Positions 21,602 to 30,300 of a stretch of DNA of 44,437 nucleotides are shown piece after piece. A program made the position numbers and the translations under genes. The stretch covers positions 1 to 44,437 of the forward strand of contig JAEDKA010000029.1 in the NCBI GenBank assembly GCA_016296065.1. Reading direction: 5' to 3'. Each line of letters starts with the position of its first letter. Position 1 is the stretch's first letter. This stretch comes from Kiritimatiellia bacterium. Its GTDB lineage: Bacteria; Verrucomicrobiota; Kiritimatiellia; RFP12; UBA1067. The notes under the pieces are model-generated. The model was given only the letters and a program-made list of their open reading frames with translations. It searched no databases and was not told where the DNA came from.

Positions 21602-22442
21602 CCTCTTTTTCAGACAACCGCCTGCATAGGCATCACCAATGGCGAATGGAAGCGCCAGAACCACGTGCGCGTGCCTCGGCAAGGGGAAGGTGGTGGCGTG
21701 ACCCACGGCGTCCGCGCAAGGCGATTGACAAGGCCGCCACGGCTGCGGAGCGGGCCTATAAGGCGATCGGAAAGTTCTCGGGCCGCCAGATCGCCGCCGC
21801 GCTTGTCAAGGACAATAGCAACAGCTTCGTGTGGAACGAGCGCACCCCGGTCGGCAAGGCGGTCAAGGCCGCTCTCGACGCGCAGGCGAAGCTTTCGGAG
21901 CAGCTCGCGCAGGCGATCAACGCGCTTCCCCGCGGCACATCCGCCGCCGTGCGGTCTGCGCTCGAGGAGGCGATGTTCCGGAACGACCGCCGCGCCTCGG
22001 AGATCGAGACGCTCGTCTGCGAGTTCGCCGACATGGCGGAGAAGGCCCTGGACAACCCCGAGATTGCCGCGCGCCTCGACAAGACGCTCGACTCGCTCGT
22101 TCCGGCGCAGTCGCTCAAGATGCACGGCTCGGAGAAGATCGCGGCCGACTTCCGCGTCTCGCTTGCGCCGCTCGCCCGACGCATCGACGACCTCGCCGCG
22201 GCGGCCTCCAATCCCACGGCGTCATGTCCAACGAACACAGCCCGGTCGACTTCACGCTGACGAAGGACGCGGAGACTGGCGATGTGACGATCCACTACTC
22301 CAGCCCGAAGAGCCTCCCGTTCTCGTTCGAGTGGACGGCAACGGTGAAGCAGAACGGCTACGTCACCACCACGCCGTTCCAGTTCCATGACGCCGCTGCC
22401 GCCAAAGAGAATGCGGGGCCACAGCCTGTCGATGTGAACTAG
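21598..22442 (+). pseudogene. Frameshifted remnant of a third effector-like gene
   Basis: Coding signal moves through three frames. At 21603-21714 the frame reading ITNGEWKRQNHVRVPRQGEG has GC-rich third positions, while the frame opened by GTG 21598 (overlapping effector 2 as GTGA) reads an odd Arg-rich string there. From about 21715 to 22220 the GTG frame becomes convincing, with helical sequence (AIDKAATAAERAYKAIGK, TSAAVRSALEEAMF). From 22224 the good frame shifts again to MSNEHSPVDFTLTKDAETG, ending PQPVDVN at 22440. The last 72 residues could be a compact beta domain. The simplest reading is a gene broken by at least two indels. A small intact ORF at 22224-22442 is an alternative. Confidence 0.55.
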
Positions 22443-22509
22443 GTGCAGAACGAGAATGTCGTGATCAATCCGTAGAGCCGCATGTGCAAACTCTTATTTT
22501 CCGCGCGCG

Positions 22510-22533
22510 ACGCCCCCATGGGGCGTTCCTTCT
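22510..22533 (+). terminator. Probable terminator of the effector island
   Basis: ACGCCCC (22510-22516) and GGGGCGT (22520-22526) form a perfect 7-bp stem with a CAT loop, followed by a pyrimidine-rich TTCCTTCTTCC. The stem is GC-rich, but the downstream tract is mixed T and C rather than a pure T run. Confidence 0.5.
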
Positions 22534-22749
22534 TCCTTCGCTTTTCCCTCCTCTTCCGTTCCCTGTCTTTCTTTTTCTTTGCCTCTGTTCTCCACCTCGA
22601 AACCTTGCCTTTCCGATTTGACCCACTTAATTGTACAACTTTCCGACGAAGAAGTAAGCCGCAACGCAAGTGAACACTCTACTATGGCCAGCTGCTGAGG
22701 AGATGCGGCGTCACGCCGCGTCGGTATGGATTGTATTATGCAGTGGCGC

Positions 22750-22824
22750 TTCGTAAAACAGACGAATAAAAAAACGCAATAAAGACGCGAAAGAGTTGCC
22801 CTCCGGGGAGCTTTGTGCTATACT
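22750..22824 (+). promoter_or_regulatory. Shared upstream element and promoter of the SGNH/Gly-rich gene
   Basis: The promoter is TTGCCC (22796-22801), a 17-bp spacer, and TATACT (22819-22824). Upstream lies TCGTAAAACAGACGAA (22751-22766), followed by TAAAAAAACGCAA. All but one base of this block (about 29 bp) recurs at 32330-32358 before the third unit. The AGACGAATAAA core starts 59-60 bp before the -10 box in all three units. An activator or repressor site is the likely explanation. Confidence 0.7.
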
Positions 22825-22840
22825 TCCCGCCGTGAAGTGT

Positions 22841-22877
22841 GCGAGGGGTCTGCGCACAGGGGAGGGCGCAGACCTCT
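22841..22877 (+). ncRNA. Leader RNA hairpin, copy A
   Basis: GGTCTGCGC (22847-22855) pairs with GCGCAGACC (22866-22874) around the purine loop ACAGGGGAGG. An alternative pairing of TGTGCG (22838-22843 area) with CGCACA (22853-22858) would exclude it, so two folds may compete. Similar hairpins with Shine-Dalgarno-like purine loops occur in the leaders of the two following units. Confidence 0.5.
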
Positions 22878-22907
22878 TGGCCGCTCAAACAAACCGGGGA
22901 ACTGAAT

Positions 22908-25900
22908 ATGAAAATCAAAAAACTTCTGCTGGCTCTTGCCGGCGCCGTCGCGACATTGGCCGCATCCGCGGCTTCACCAAACCGCGTCGTCTTCATCGGC
23001 GACTCGATCACCGCACAGAGCGTATGGGGGTACGGATACTGCACGGCCATGAAGCCCCTGATGCCGGACACGACGCTCGTCTCGCTCGGCTGGAGCGGAC
23101 AGACGCTCGATGGATGGAAGAACGCCGAGATCGACAACCGCGGAGGCAGCGGCGACTACGGTACGGAACTCGAGACGGGGTTCCGCATCGGCACGGAGCT
23201 TGACAAGGCCGCGGACTACGTGTTCATCATGCTCGGCATGAACGACCTCCTCAAGCCGACGACATACGACACGCCCGAGTCGCTTGCGCAGTGGAAGGCG
23301 AACCTCAAGACGTTCGCGCAGAACATAAGGGCGCGCGAGGCGGGACGCAACGCGAAGATATGCCTCGCCTCCGTCTCGCTTCTCATGGAGAACCTGGACG
23401 GTCCGAAGAACGTAACCCTCGACAAGCTCGCCGTCGCCGCGCAGGAGGTCGTCGCGGAGCTCGGCGCTGGATACGTTTACGTTCCGATCCGCGAGAAGAT
23501 CAAGGAGCAGCACCTCGCGGGGCGCGCAATCAACCCCGAATACCACCTCTGCCTTGACCACGTCCATCCCGTAGAGGACGGGCACGCGGTAATCGCGAGG
23601 GAATACCTCTCCGTGATGGGCGAGACTGAAGGCGTCGCCAACCGCAACCAGTACCTGGCCGACAGGATGGAATGGCAGCGGCAGAACGCCCCGGTGAACT
23701 ATGTTGCGCCGAATCCCGCCCCGTGGCTCGTCTCGACAAAGTCGTTCTCGCTTCAGCATGCGTGGAACTATCCGGTACTTGACGATTCCAAGGCCGCAGG
23801 GCTTGTCGAGGCCGCCATAGAGGGCGGCGCCACGCCCGAGACGATCCTTTCCGTCGATCCGACGCGCCTCTCCGCATGGACGAACGTCGTCGCTACCATC
23901 GACTGCTTCGGCGGTGCTGGGGAAGGGTCCATCTGCTTCAACCAGATATTCAACGCCGGACCGTATGCCGCGGCATATGCGGCGCGCTACATCTACAGTC
24001 CGACCGAGCGCATCGTAACCATGAAGGTCACGAAGGAGAACTTCTCGGCGTGCCCCTATGTGGCGATATGGCTGAACGGCGTCAAGGTTCATTTCGGACA
24101 GGAGACGAGCAAGTCCGTCACGCTCAAGAAGGGCGACAACATCCTCTTCCTCCGTTCCTCGCAGCCTGAATGGGCGTGGCAGCAGTCCGTGACCTTCGCG
24201 GCGTCCGACACCTGCCCCGACGTCTCCGACCTCGAATACGGCGTCGCGCCGTCCGGCAACATCGACATCGGCGACGCGACCGAGTTTGACGAGGGCCGCG
24301 TCAAGGTAAGCGGCGCCTCCAAGATCGTATGCCTCAGCGAAACCGACAACGAATACGTCTTCACGTACCGCGGGAGCGGAGCGATTGAGTTCTCCGAAGC
24401 CGCCAAGGTCGACCTTCTTGTCGTAGGCGGCGGCGGTGGCGGCGGCGCGTGCGCCGGCGGCGGCGGCGGCGCTGGCGGCGTGCGTTATGTCCAGGGGCAT
24501 TCGGTTGCCGCCGGAACGTACCAGATCAGCGTCGGCACTGGCGGCGCTGGGTCCGAGGACCAGTACACGAAGGGCGTCAACGGCGGAATTTCCAGCGCGC
24601 TCAACATCACCGCTATCGGCGGCGGAGGCGGCGGAACGGTCTCATCTCGCGACGGAGTGAACGGCGGAAGCGGCGGTGGCGCATGCGGGCTGTACGGATT
24701 CTGGGCCGGACAGCAGGTGGGAGTCCCCGGAGAGGGGTCCGACGGACAGGGCAACGCGGGCGGCGCAGGATACACTGTCCCCGAAATGGGCAACGGAATC
24801 GTCTCCGGCGGCGGTGGCGGCGCGGGTGCCGTGGGCACTAGCGCGACGTCCACGACAGCCCTCGGCTACGGCGGCGCGGGCCTTGCCTGCTCCATCACCG
24901 GCTCGGAGGTCGTCTACGGCGGCGGTGGCGGCGGCGGACGCAGCGAGAGCGGCGGCTCGATCGCCGGCGGACTCGGCGGTGGCGGTGCTGGACATGGCGT
25001 TGACTGGAACGGAACCGAAAACGCGCCTACGGCCGGCGAAAACGGCGTCGACGGACTCGGCGGCGGCGGTGGCGGCGGCGGCTCGGCCTGGAGCGGAAGC
25101 TTCGCGAAGGGCGGCAACGGCGGAAGCGGCGTCGTGATCATCCGCTACCGCAGGGCGGCGTCCGGCGGCGACGAGCCGGTCGATCCGGGCGACGATCCGG
25201 TTGATCCCGGCGATGATCCGGAGTCGGTGACGGCCGAGGGTGTTACCGCCGTCGGCGCGACGCTCGCGTATGCAGGGGAAGACCCCGTGTTCACGTTCGG
25301 AACTAACGGCACGATAACCGTTGCCGAGGACTGCGTCGCGGCGGTTCTCGTTGTCGGCGGCGGCGGCGGTGGCGGTTCGCACGGCGGCGGCGGCGGCGGC
25401 GCGGGCGGCGTCAGGTTCCTCGATTCCTATCAGCTCGCGGCCGGAACGTATCAGGTGACCGTCGGAGCCGGCGGAGCGGGTTCGTCCAGCGGCTATGAGC
25501 CCGGTGCTGACGGGGCGGCGTCCAGCGTGTTCGACATCGTTGCTGCCGGCGGCGGTGGTGGTGGATCCGTCTATGTCAGGAACGGCGCGGCAGGCGGCAG
25601 CGGCGGAGGTGCCGCGGGCACGATCGGATGGCAGGCCGCGAACAGCGGCTGGCAGGCGGGCGTGCAGGGTTTGGGCACGGAAGGACAGGGCAATGCCGGC
25701 GGCGCAGGATGTGTTTCCGGCGTGGAGGACTGGTGGCACAATTCCGGCGGCGGCGGCGGCGCTGGCGGCGTCGGCGGTTCTACTAGCAACGGCGGCGAGC
25801 TCGGCTTCGGCGGCGCGGGAATCCCCTGCAGGATCAGCGGTTCCAGGGTCTACTATGGCGGCGGCGGCGGCGGCGGAATCACCGGCGGCGGCGCGACTGT

Positions 25901-27119
25901 TCCCGGCGGAGTAGGCGGCGGCGGAATCGGCTATGGCTACGACTATCTCGGACAGGACGAGCAAAACAATCCCATCAACGTCCCGCATGCCGGCGAAAAC
26001 GGCGTCGACGGACTCGGCGGCGGCGGTGGCGGCGGCGGTGGATTCTACCACCACAATGGCGCGAACGGCGGCAACGGCGGCAGCGGAGTGGTCATAGTCC
26101 GTGTCCTGAAGTCCGGCGCGATGCCTGCAGTGGATGTCTCCAAGGCTCCGCAGTTCCGCTACTACCGCTTCAAGGTCGAGGACATCCGCAATGCCGGTTC
26201 CCGCATGGTCCAGATTGCGGACATAGTCCTTCGCGACGGCGAAAGCGACATCACCCAGCAGAAGGTCGCAATTTTGTGCGATACCGAGACCCGGCCGTCG
26301 AACGGTGCGGCTGGCGATACGATCAGCCCCGACAACGAGCCCGCGTCCAATGCGGTCGACTCGTGGATATTCTCCAAGTGGCTTGACTTCCGCATGGACG
26401 AATACCAGTCCGACGCGGTGCGCGACGCGGTCTGGGTCGGCGTTGACTTCGGCGAGGCCAGGAGGGTGACCTCGTATGAATGGTACACGCCGGGCGACGA
26501 GTGGGGACGCGATCCGGTCGCGTGGAGGCTGCAGGGGTCCGCAGATGCGCAGAACTGGATCGACCTCGATGTCGTGGAAGGATACGAGCCAACGCAGAGG
26601 CGTATGAGCGTCGCCTACTCCGCCGATCTGGTGATGCCCAACCTCTCCGCTGAATGGCCTGTCGTCGACGGCGTGGAGAAGGCGACGCCCGAGGCGTTTC
26701 TCGCGGCTGCGAAGGACGGCGCGGCGGTAGTGCTCCCCGCGGCGTTCGCGTGGGACGGAAACGTCCTCAAGAAGGACGGCGAGGCATGGGCGACGCTGCC
26801 CTCGATCTACAATGTTCAGAACGGCGTTGTCGCGCTTGACGCCGCGCAGGTGCGCCCCGTGGTCGGCGCGGATGCGCAGGCGACGGTCGACGGAATCGCA
26901 GTTGTCGACGGCAAGGTGAAGATCAACGTCGTGAACGCGAAGGGCGGGCTCTACTACGGCTACCGCTTCGCGACGGCGCTCGGCAGCCTCGACACCGCGC
27001 CCGTTACCTGGCGCGGCGAATCCGCCGAGCAGGACGGCGATCTGCTCATCTCTGCGGGCGACGCCGGGACGGCCGGCTTCTACCGCATAGTCGTCGGAGA
27101 CCGCGCGCCGCAGAACTGA
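22908..27119 (+). CDS. Secreted SGNH hydrolase with two glycine-rich modules and a discoidin-like domain
   Basis: The 1,403-residue product has a signal peptide (MKIKKLLLALAGAVATLAASA). Residues about 24-250 form an SGNH/GDSL hydrolase: FIGDSITA with Ser33, LGMND, and LDHVHPVEDGH. This fold usually de-esterifies polysaccharides. Residues about 250-490 look like a beta-sandwich binding region. Two glycine-rich modules (about 492-748 and 808-1067), each beginning LVVGGGGGGG, are split by a PVDPGDDP linker. A discoidin (F5/8 type C)-like domain (about 1082-1244, FRYYRFKVEDIRNAG) follows. The C-terminal region of about 160 residues is shared with the next protein and ends GDRAPQN. ATG 22908 gives the signal peptide; GGGGAACTGA is a weak ribosome-binding site. 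The protein is probably secreted or surface-attached. Confidence 0.85.
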   Translation: MKIKKLLLALAGAVATLAASAASPNRVVFIGDSITAQSVWGYGYCTAMKPLMPDTTLVSLGWSGQTLDGWKNAEIDNRGGSGDYGTELETGFRIGTELDKAADYVFIMLGMNDLLKPTTYDTPESLAQWKANLKTFAQNIRAREAGRNAKICLASVSLLMENLDGPKNVTLDKLAVAAQEVVAELGAGYVYVPIREKIKEQHLAGRAINPEYHLCLDHVHPVEDGHAVIAREYLSVMGETEGVANRNQYLADRMEWQRQNAPVNYVAPNPAPWLVSTKSFSLQHAWNYPVLDDSKAAGLVEAAIEGGATPETILSVDPTRLSAWTNVVATIDCFGGAGEGSICFNQIFNAGPYAAAYAARYIYSPTERIVTMKVTKENFSACPYVAIWLNGVKVHFGQETSKSVTLKKGDNILFLRSSQPEWAWQQSVTFAASDTCPDVSDLEYGVAPSGNIDIGDATEFDEGRVKVSGASKIVCLSETDNEYVFTYRGSGAIEFSEAAKVDLLVVGGGGGGGACAGGGGGAGGVRYVQGHSVAAGTYQISVGTGGAGSEDQYTKGVNGGISSALNITAIGGGGGGTVSSRDGVNGGSGGGACGLYGFWAGQQVGVPGEGSDGQGNAGGAGYTVPEMGNGIVSGGGGGAGAVGTSATSTTALGYGGAGLACSITGSEVVYGGGGGGGRSESGGSIAGGLGGGGAGHGVDWNGTENAPTAGENGVDGLGGGGGGGGSAWSGSFAKGGNGGSGVVIIRYRRAASGGDEPVDPGDDPVDPGDDPESVTAEGVTAVGATLAYAGEDPVFTFGTNGTITVAEDCVAAVLVVGGGGGGGSHGGGGGGAGGVRFLDSYQLAAGTYQVTVGAGGAGSSSGYEPGADGAASSVFDIVAAGGGGGGSVYVRNGAAGGSGGGAAGTIGWQAANSGWQAGVQGLGTEGQGNAGGAGCVSGVEDWWHNSGGGGGAGGVGGSTSNGGELGFGGAGIPCRISGSRVYYGGGGGGGITGGGATVPGGVGGGGIGYGYDYLGQDEQNNPINVPHAGENGVDGLGGGGGGGGGFYHHNGANGGNGGSGVVIVRVLKSGAMPAVDVSKAPQFRYYRFKVEDIRNAGSRMVQIADIVLRDGESDITQQKVAILCDTETRPSNGAAGDTISPDNEPASNAVDSWIFSKWLDFRMDEYQSDAVRDAVWVGVDFGEARRVTSYEWYTPGDEWGRDPVAWRLQGSADAQNWIDLDVVEGYEPTQRRMSVAYSADLVMPNLSAEWPVVDGVEKATPEAFLAAAKDGAAVVLPAAFAWDGNVLKKDGEAWATLPSIYNVQNGVVALDAAQVRPVVGADAQATVDGIAVVDGKVKINVVNAKGGLYYGYRFATALGSLDTAPVTWRGESAEQDGDLLISAGDAGTAGFYRIVVGDRAPQN
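26862..27119 (+). repeat. Direct repeat encoding a shared C-terminal domain (copy 1; copy 2 at 32067-32325)
   Basis: About 258 bp at the 3' end of the SGNH gene is nearly the same as the 3' end of the next gene, with long identical runs such as the stretch encoding YYGYRFATALGSLDTAPVTW. The high DNA identity, including silent positions, points to recent duplication or gene conversion. Confidence 0.85.
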
Positions 27120-27156
27120 ATTTCCACGCCATAACCCCTTTTGGTCGTGGAATAGC

Positions 27157-27193
27157 ACCTCGCGAGGCACCCCCATGCCTCGCGAGGTTTTTT
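27157..27193 (+). terminator. Intrinsic terminator after the SGNH/Gly-rich gene
   Basis: CCTCGCGAGGCA (27158-27169) pairs perfectly with TGCCTCGCGAGG (27176-27187) across a CCCCCA loop, followed by TTTTTT. It is a textbook rho-independent terminator. A weaker CCACG/CGTGG hairpin precedes it at about 27123-27151. Confidence 0.92.
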
Positions 27194-27207
27194 GTCCTGC
27201 GCAGACT

Positions 27208-27273
27208 AGACGAATAAAGATGTCGCAAAACAGACGGCGTTTTGTTGACTCGCGAAATGGGATTTGGTATTAT
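27208..27273 (+). promoter_or_regulatory. Shared upstream element and promoter of the four-GH16 gene
   Basis: AGACGAATAAA at 27208-27218 is followed by CGCAA and ACG at the same relative places as in the other two units. The promoter is TTGACT (27245-27250), a 17-bp spacer ending TTTGG, and TATTAT (27268-27273). The core lies 60 bp before the -10 box, matching the other copies. Confidence 0.68.
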
Positions 27274-27296
27274 TGAAGCAGAATCTGGAAAGGGCG

Positions 27297-27316
27297 TGTG
27301 CGAGGAGGAGCGCGCA
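27297..27316 (+). ncRNA. Leader RNA hairpin, copy B
   Basis: TGTGCG (27297-27302) pairs with CGCGCA (27311-27316), with one G-U pair, around the loop AGGAGGAG. The loop itself resembles a Shine-Dalgarno sequence. It is the shortest of the three related leader hairpins. Confidence 0.45.
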
Positions 27317-27348
27317 GTCCTGTTTTCCGGAGCAAAAAGGGAGGTAAA

Positions 27349-30300
27349 ATGACAAGGGGAGCAGGTTTCGTCGCGGCAGTCGCCGCGACTCTAACGATGG
27401 CTGGCGGCGCCGCCGACCAGACTACGGCAGATTCCACTGGCGTGGCGGAGAGCATCTCCGGATACGTTCTCACGTGGGCGGACGAGTTCAACGGGTCCGG
27501 CCAGGCCGACACGTCGAACTGGGGCTACGAGACGGGGATGCCCCGCAACAACGAGCTCCAGTACTACAGGAGCGGCGCGGACAATGCGGCGCAGCAGGAC
27601 GGACGTCTTGTCATCACTCTCAAGAAGGAGCAGTACGGCAAGGGGAAAAACACGGCCGAATACACCTCCGCGTCCCTCATAACGAAGGGCAAGCGCAGCT
27701 TCCAGTACGGCAAGTACGTCTTCCGCGCGCGAATCCCCACGAAGAAGGGCTACTGGCCCGTCATGTGGCTGATGGGCTCGAACATCGACTCCGTCGACTG
27801 GGCTGGATGCGGCGAAATCGACGTCCAGGAGTGCTACTGGAAGGACAATGTCCCCAATCTCCTCTGCAACTTCTGCTGGGCGGGCAACGGCAACCAGTCG
27901 GACTATCCGACGTCGTGGAACATCAAGAACTACAATGTGAACTCGCTCGATGCAGGCGGCGCTGATGCATGGTCGTCCAAGTACCACACGTGGGCGATGG
28001 ACTGGGACGAGAACTCGATCAAGATATATCTCGACGGTACGCCCGAGAACGGCTACACCGACGGATTTCTCCTCAACTCTCAGGATCTTTCGGCTACGAT
28101 CAACGGCACCGGAGGCAAGGGCGGCTCGGCGGGGCAGAATCCGTTCAGGCTGCCGCAGTACATCCTCCTCAACTTTCCGTTCGGCGGCGACGCCGGCGGA
28201 CAGTGCGGAATCGACGACTCGGGACTCCCTGCGCAGATGGAGGTCGACTACATCCGCGTCTACCGCAAGGTCGGCACGCAGGACGGACTTGTCGGCGCGA
28301 ACGTGCCCGATCCGGAGCCTGACTCCGCGTACGCGCCGACCAAGTTCGGTCCTGCGGTCTATGACGGCTACGAGCTTTCCTGGAGCGACGAGTTCAACGG
28401 CACGGGCGCGCCCGATGCGTCGAACTGGGACTACGAGCTTGGCTACGTGCGCAACAACGAGGCGCAGAACTACACGCGCGACAACGCGGTCATGAAGGAT
28501 GGCGCGCTCGTCATAACCGGCAAGAAGGAGCAGGACGGCACCTATACGTCGTCGTCGATCGTCACGAAGGGGCAGAGGCACTTCCTCTACGGACGCTACG
28601 AGTTCCGCGCGAGGATTCCGACGTCCGGCGGCGCGTGGCCCGTGATGTGGATGATGGGCACCAACTACACGTGGCCGAACGGAGGCGAGATCGACATACT
28701 CGAGTACTACTGCGGCACGGTTCTCTGCAACTGGTGCTGGGGCGGAAATGACCCGAACAACATGTACAGCCAGAGCTGGAACGCGAAGCGCACTCCGCTC
28801 ACCGATTTCACGAACGTCGACCCCGACTGGGTGAACAAGTTCCATGTCTGGCGCATGGACTGGACGGAGGAGCGCTGCGACGTCTATGTCGACGGAGTCT
28901 GGATCAATGGACAGGACCTCTCGCAGACGCTCAATCCCAACGACTACGGCGAGGGGACGGCCGGCATTAGCCCGTTCCGCAAGCCCCAGTACATCCTCCT
29001 CGACATCGCGATGGGTGGCAACAGCGGCGGCACGATTGACGACTCGGCGCTGCCGATGGTCATGGAGGTCGACTATGTCCGCTGCTACAAGCGCACCGGC
29101 ACGAACGAGGGCATGTTCGTCCCCGCGCCGATCGACATCACGCCCGGGACCGGTGCCGATTACGAGCCCGACGGCTCCGCGCCGGCGAAGGTCGACGGCT
29201 ACCGCCTCTGCTGGAACGACGAGTTCAACGAGGGGAACTATCCCGCCGCCGCGAACTGGAACGTCACCGAAGGCAGCACCGTCGCGGTCGGGAACGGCGT
29301 CCTCGCGATGACTGCGCAGAAGCAGGGGGACGGTTCGCTCACCTGGGGCGAGGTGAACACGAAGAACCTTCACTCGTTTACGAACGGCATAATCGACATC
29401 CGCGCGCGCATCCCGGTGACGAAGGGCCTGTTCACCTCGATGTTTACGAAGACCGTCGAGGAAAACGAGAACTTCTACGCCTACATGGAGTTCCTTGACG
29501 CGAGGTGGATCTCGGGCGCGCCTCTCGTCGCCGGATGGTGGCAGTGGAATCCGGACGGCGACAACGGCCAGTGGTACGACCGCCAGATCGCCAACCTCGT
29601 CGAGAAGGATCCCAAGTGGGCGGCGAAGTTCCACGTGTGGCGCTACAAGGTGGATTCCGAGAACGTCTCCATAAGCATCGACGGCGCGCAGATCTTCACG
29701 TATCCGCTTGCGTGGATGTACCACAACGGACTCTGCACTGTCGGCAGCGACCGTTTCCCTCACTACCTCACAATGGCGCTCTTTTCCAATACCGACGCAG
29801 CTACGCTTGACGAGACAAGGATCCCCGCCAAACTTGAGGTCGACTACGTCCGCTGCTACGAGCCTGGCGAGGAGACGGTAGACCCGGGCGACGATCCCGG
29901 TCCGGGGGATGATCCCGACGACCCGGCACCCACTCCCACAGGAAGGCTCACCACGACCACTGCCGGATTCTCCGTCACGAAGGCGCTCATGGGCCGCAAT
30001 GCGTCGTCGACGGGCTGGGACTATCAGCAGAGCGACGTGGTCGATCTCGCGTCCGCGCTTGCGGCGACGCCTCTCGCCCAGTGGACCGCTACGCGCAAGG
30101 TCCTGGCTGGATACACGACTGAGGCGCATGGAGACTTCAACTATGACCTTGCCGGCAACCTCTGGGGCGGCATTCCTCCTGTCAACGGCCTTGAGGCATA
30201 TGTCAACGGCGACCGTTGGGAGCACAGCAGGTGGGTGATGGTCCGTTCGTCCGCGACGCTCGTCGTTCCCGAGGCCGGCGCGTGGACGATCTGCCTTGGC

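Larger units (their letters stand above)
22443..22907. other. Intergenic region between the effector island and the CAZyme locus
   Basis: No gene is evident. The left part has a terminator-like hairpin (22510-22526) and a long C/T-rich stretch on the + strand (about 22527-22610). A perfect GCGGCG-TCA-CGCCGC hairpin lies at 22705-22719. The right part holds the shared upstream element, a -35/-10 promoter and the leader hairpin of the SGNH gene. Confidence 0.6.

Noticed and set aside
12187..22442. Prophage or contractile injection module as explanation of the large genes
   Set aside because: No capsid, tail, terminase, baseplate or integrase protein is seen; the large proteins have enzyme-like motifs and chaperone-like partners.
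12187..22442. Genes of the secretion apparatus itself
   Set aside because: No ATPase, export gate, secretin or needle gene was found in any frame, so the secretion route stays an inference.
22482..22673. A 63-codon frame rich in Phe, Leu and Ser
   Set aside because: It comes from the pyrimidine-rich tract after a terminator, without ribosome-binding site; the hydrophobic look reflects TTC/CTT codons.
22705..22719. tRNA or riboswitch at the GCGGCG-TCA-CGCCGC hairpin
   Set aside because: A single short stem with no cloverleaf or known riboswitch core around it.
24385..26110. DNA tandem repeat or CRISPR in the GGCGGC-rich tract
   Set aside because: The periodicity is from glycine codons in an open frame with two related protein modules.
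24642..30225. Very long minus-strand frames (844 and 944 codons) opposite the SGNH and GH16 genes
   Set aside because: Composition is only Ala, Arg, Val, Gly and Asp from antisense of Gly/Ala-rich codons, while the + strand has clear signal peptides and catalytic motifs.
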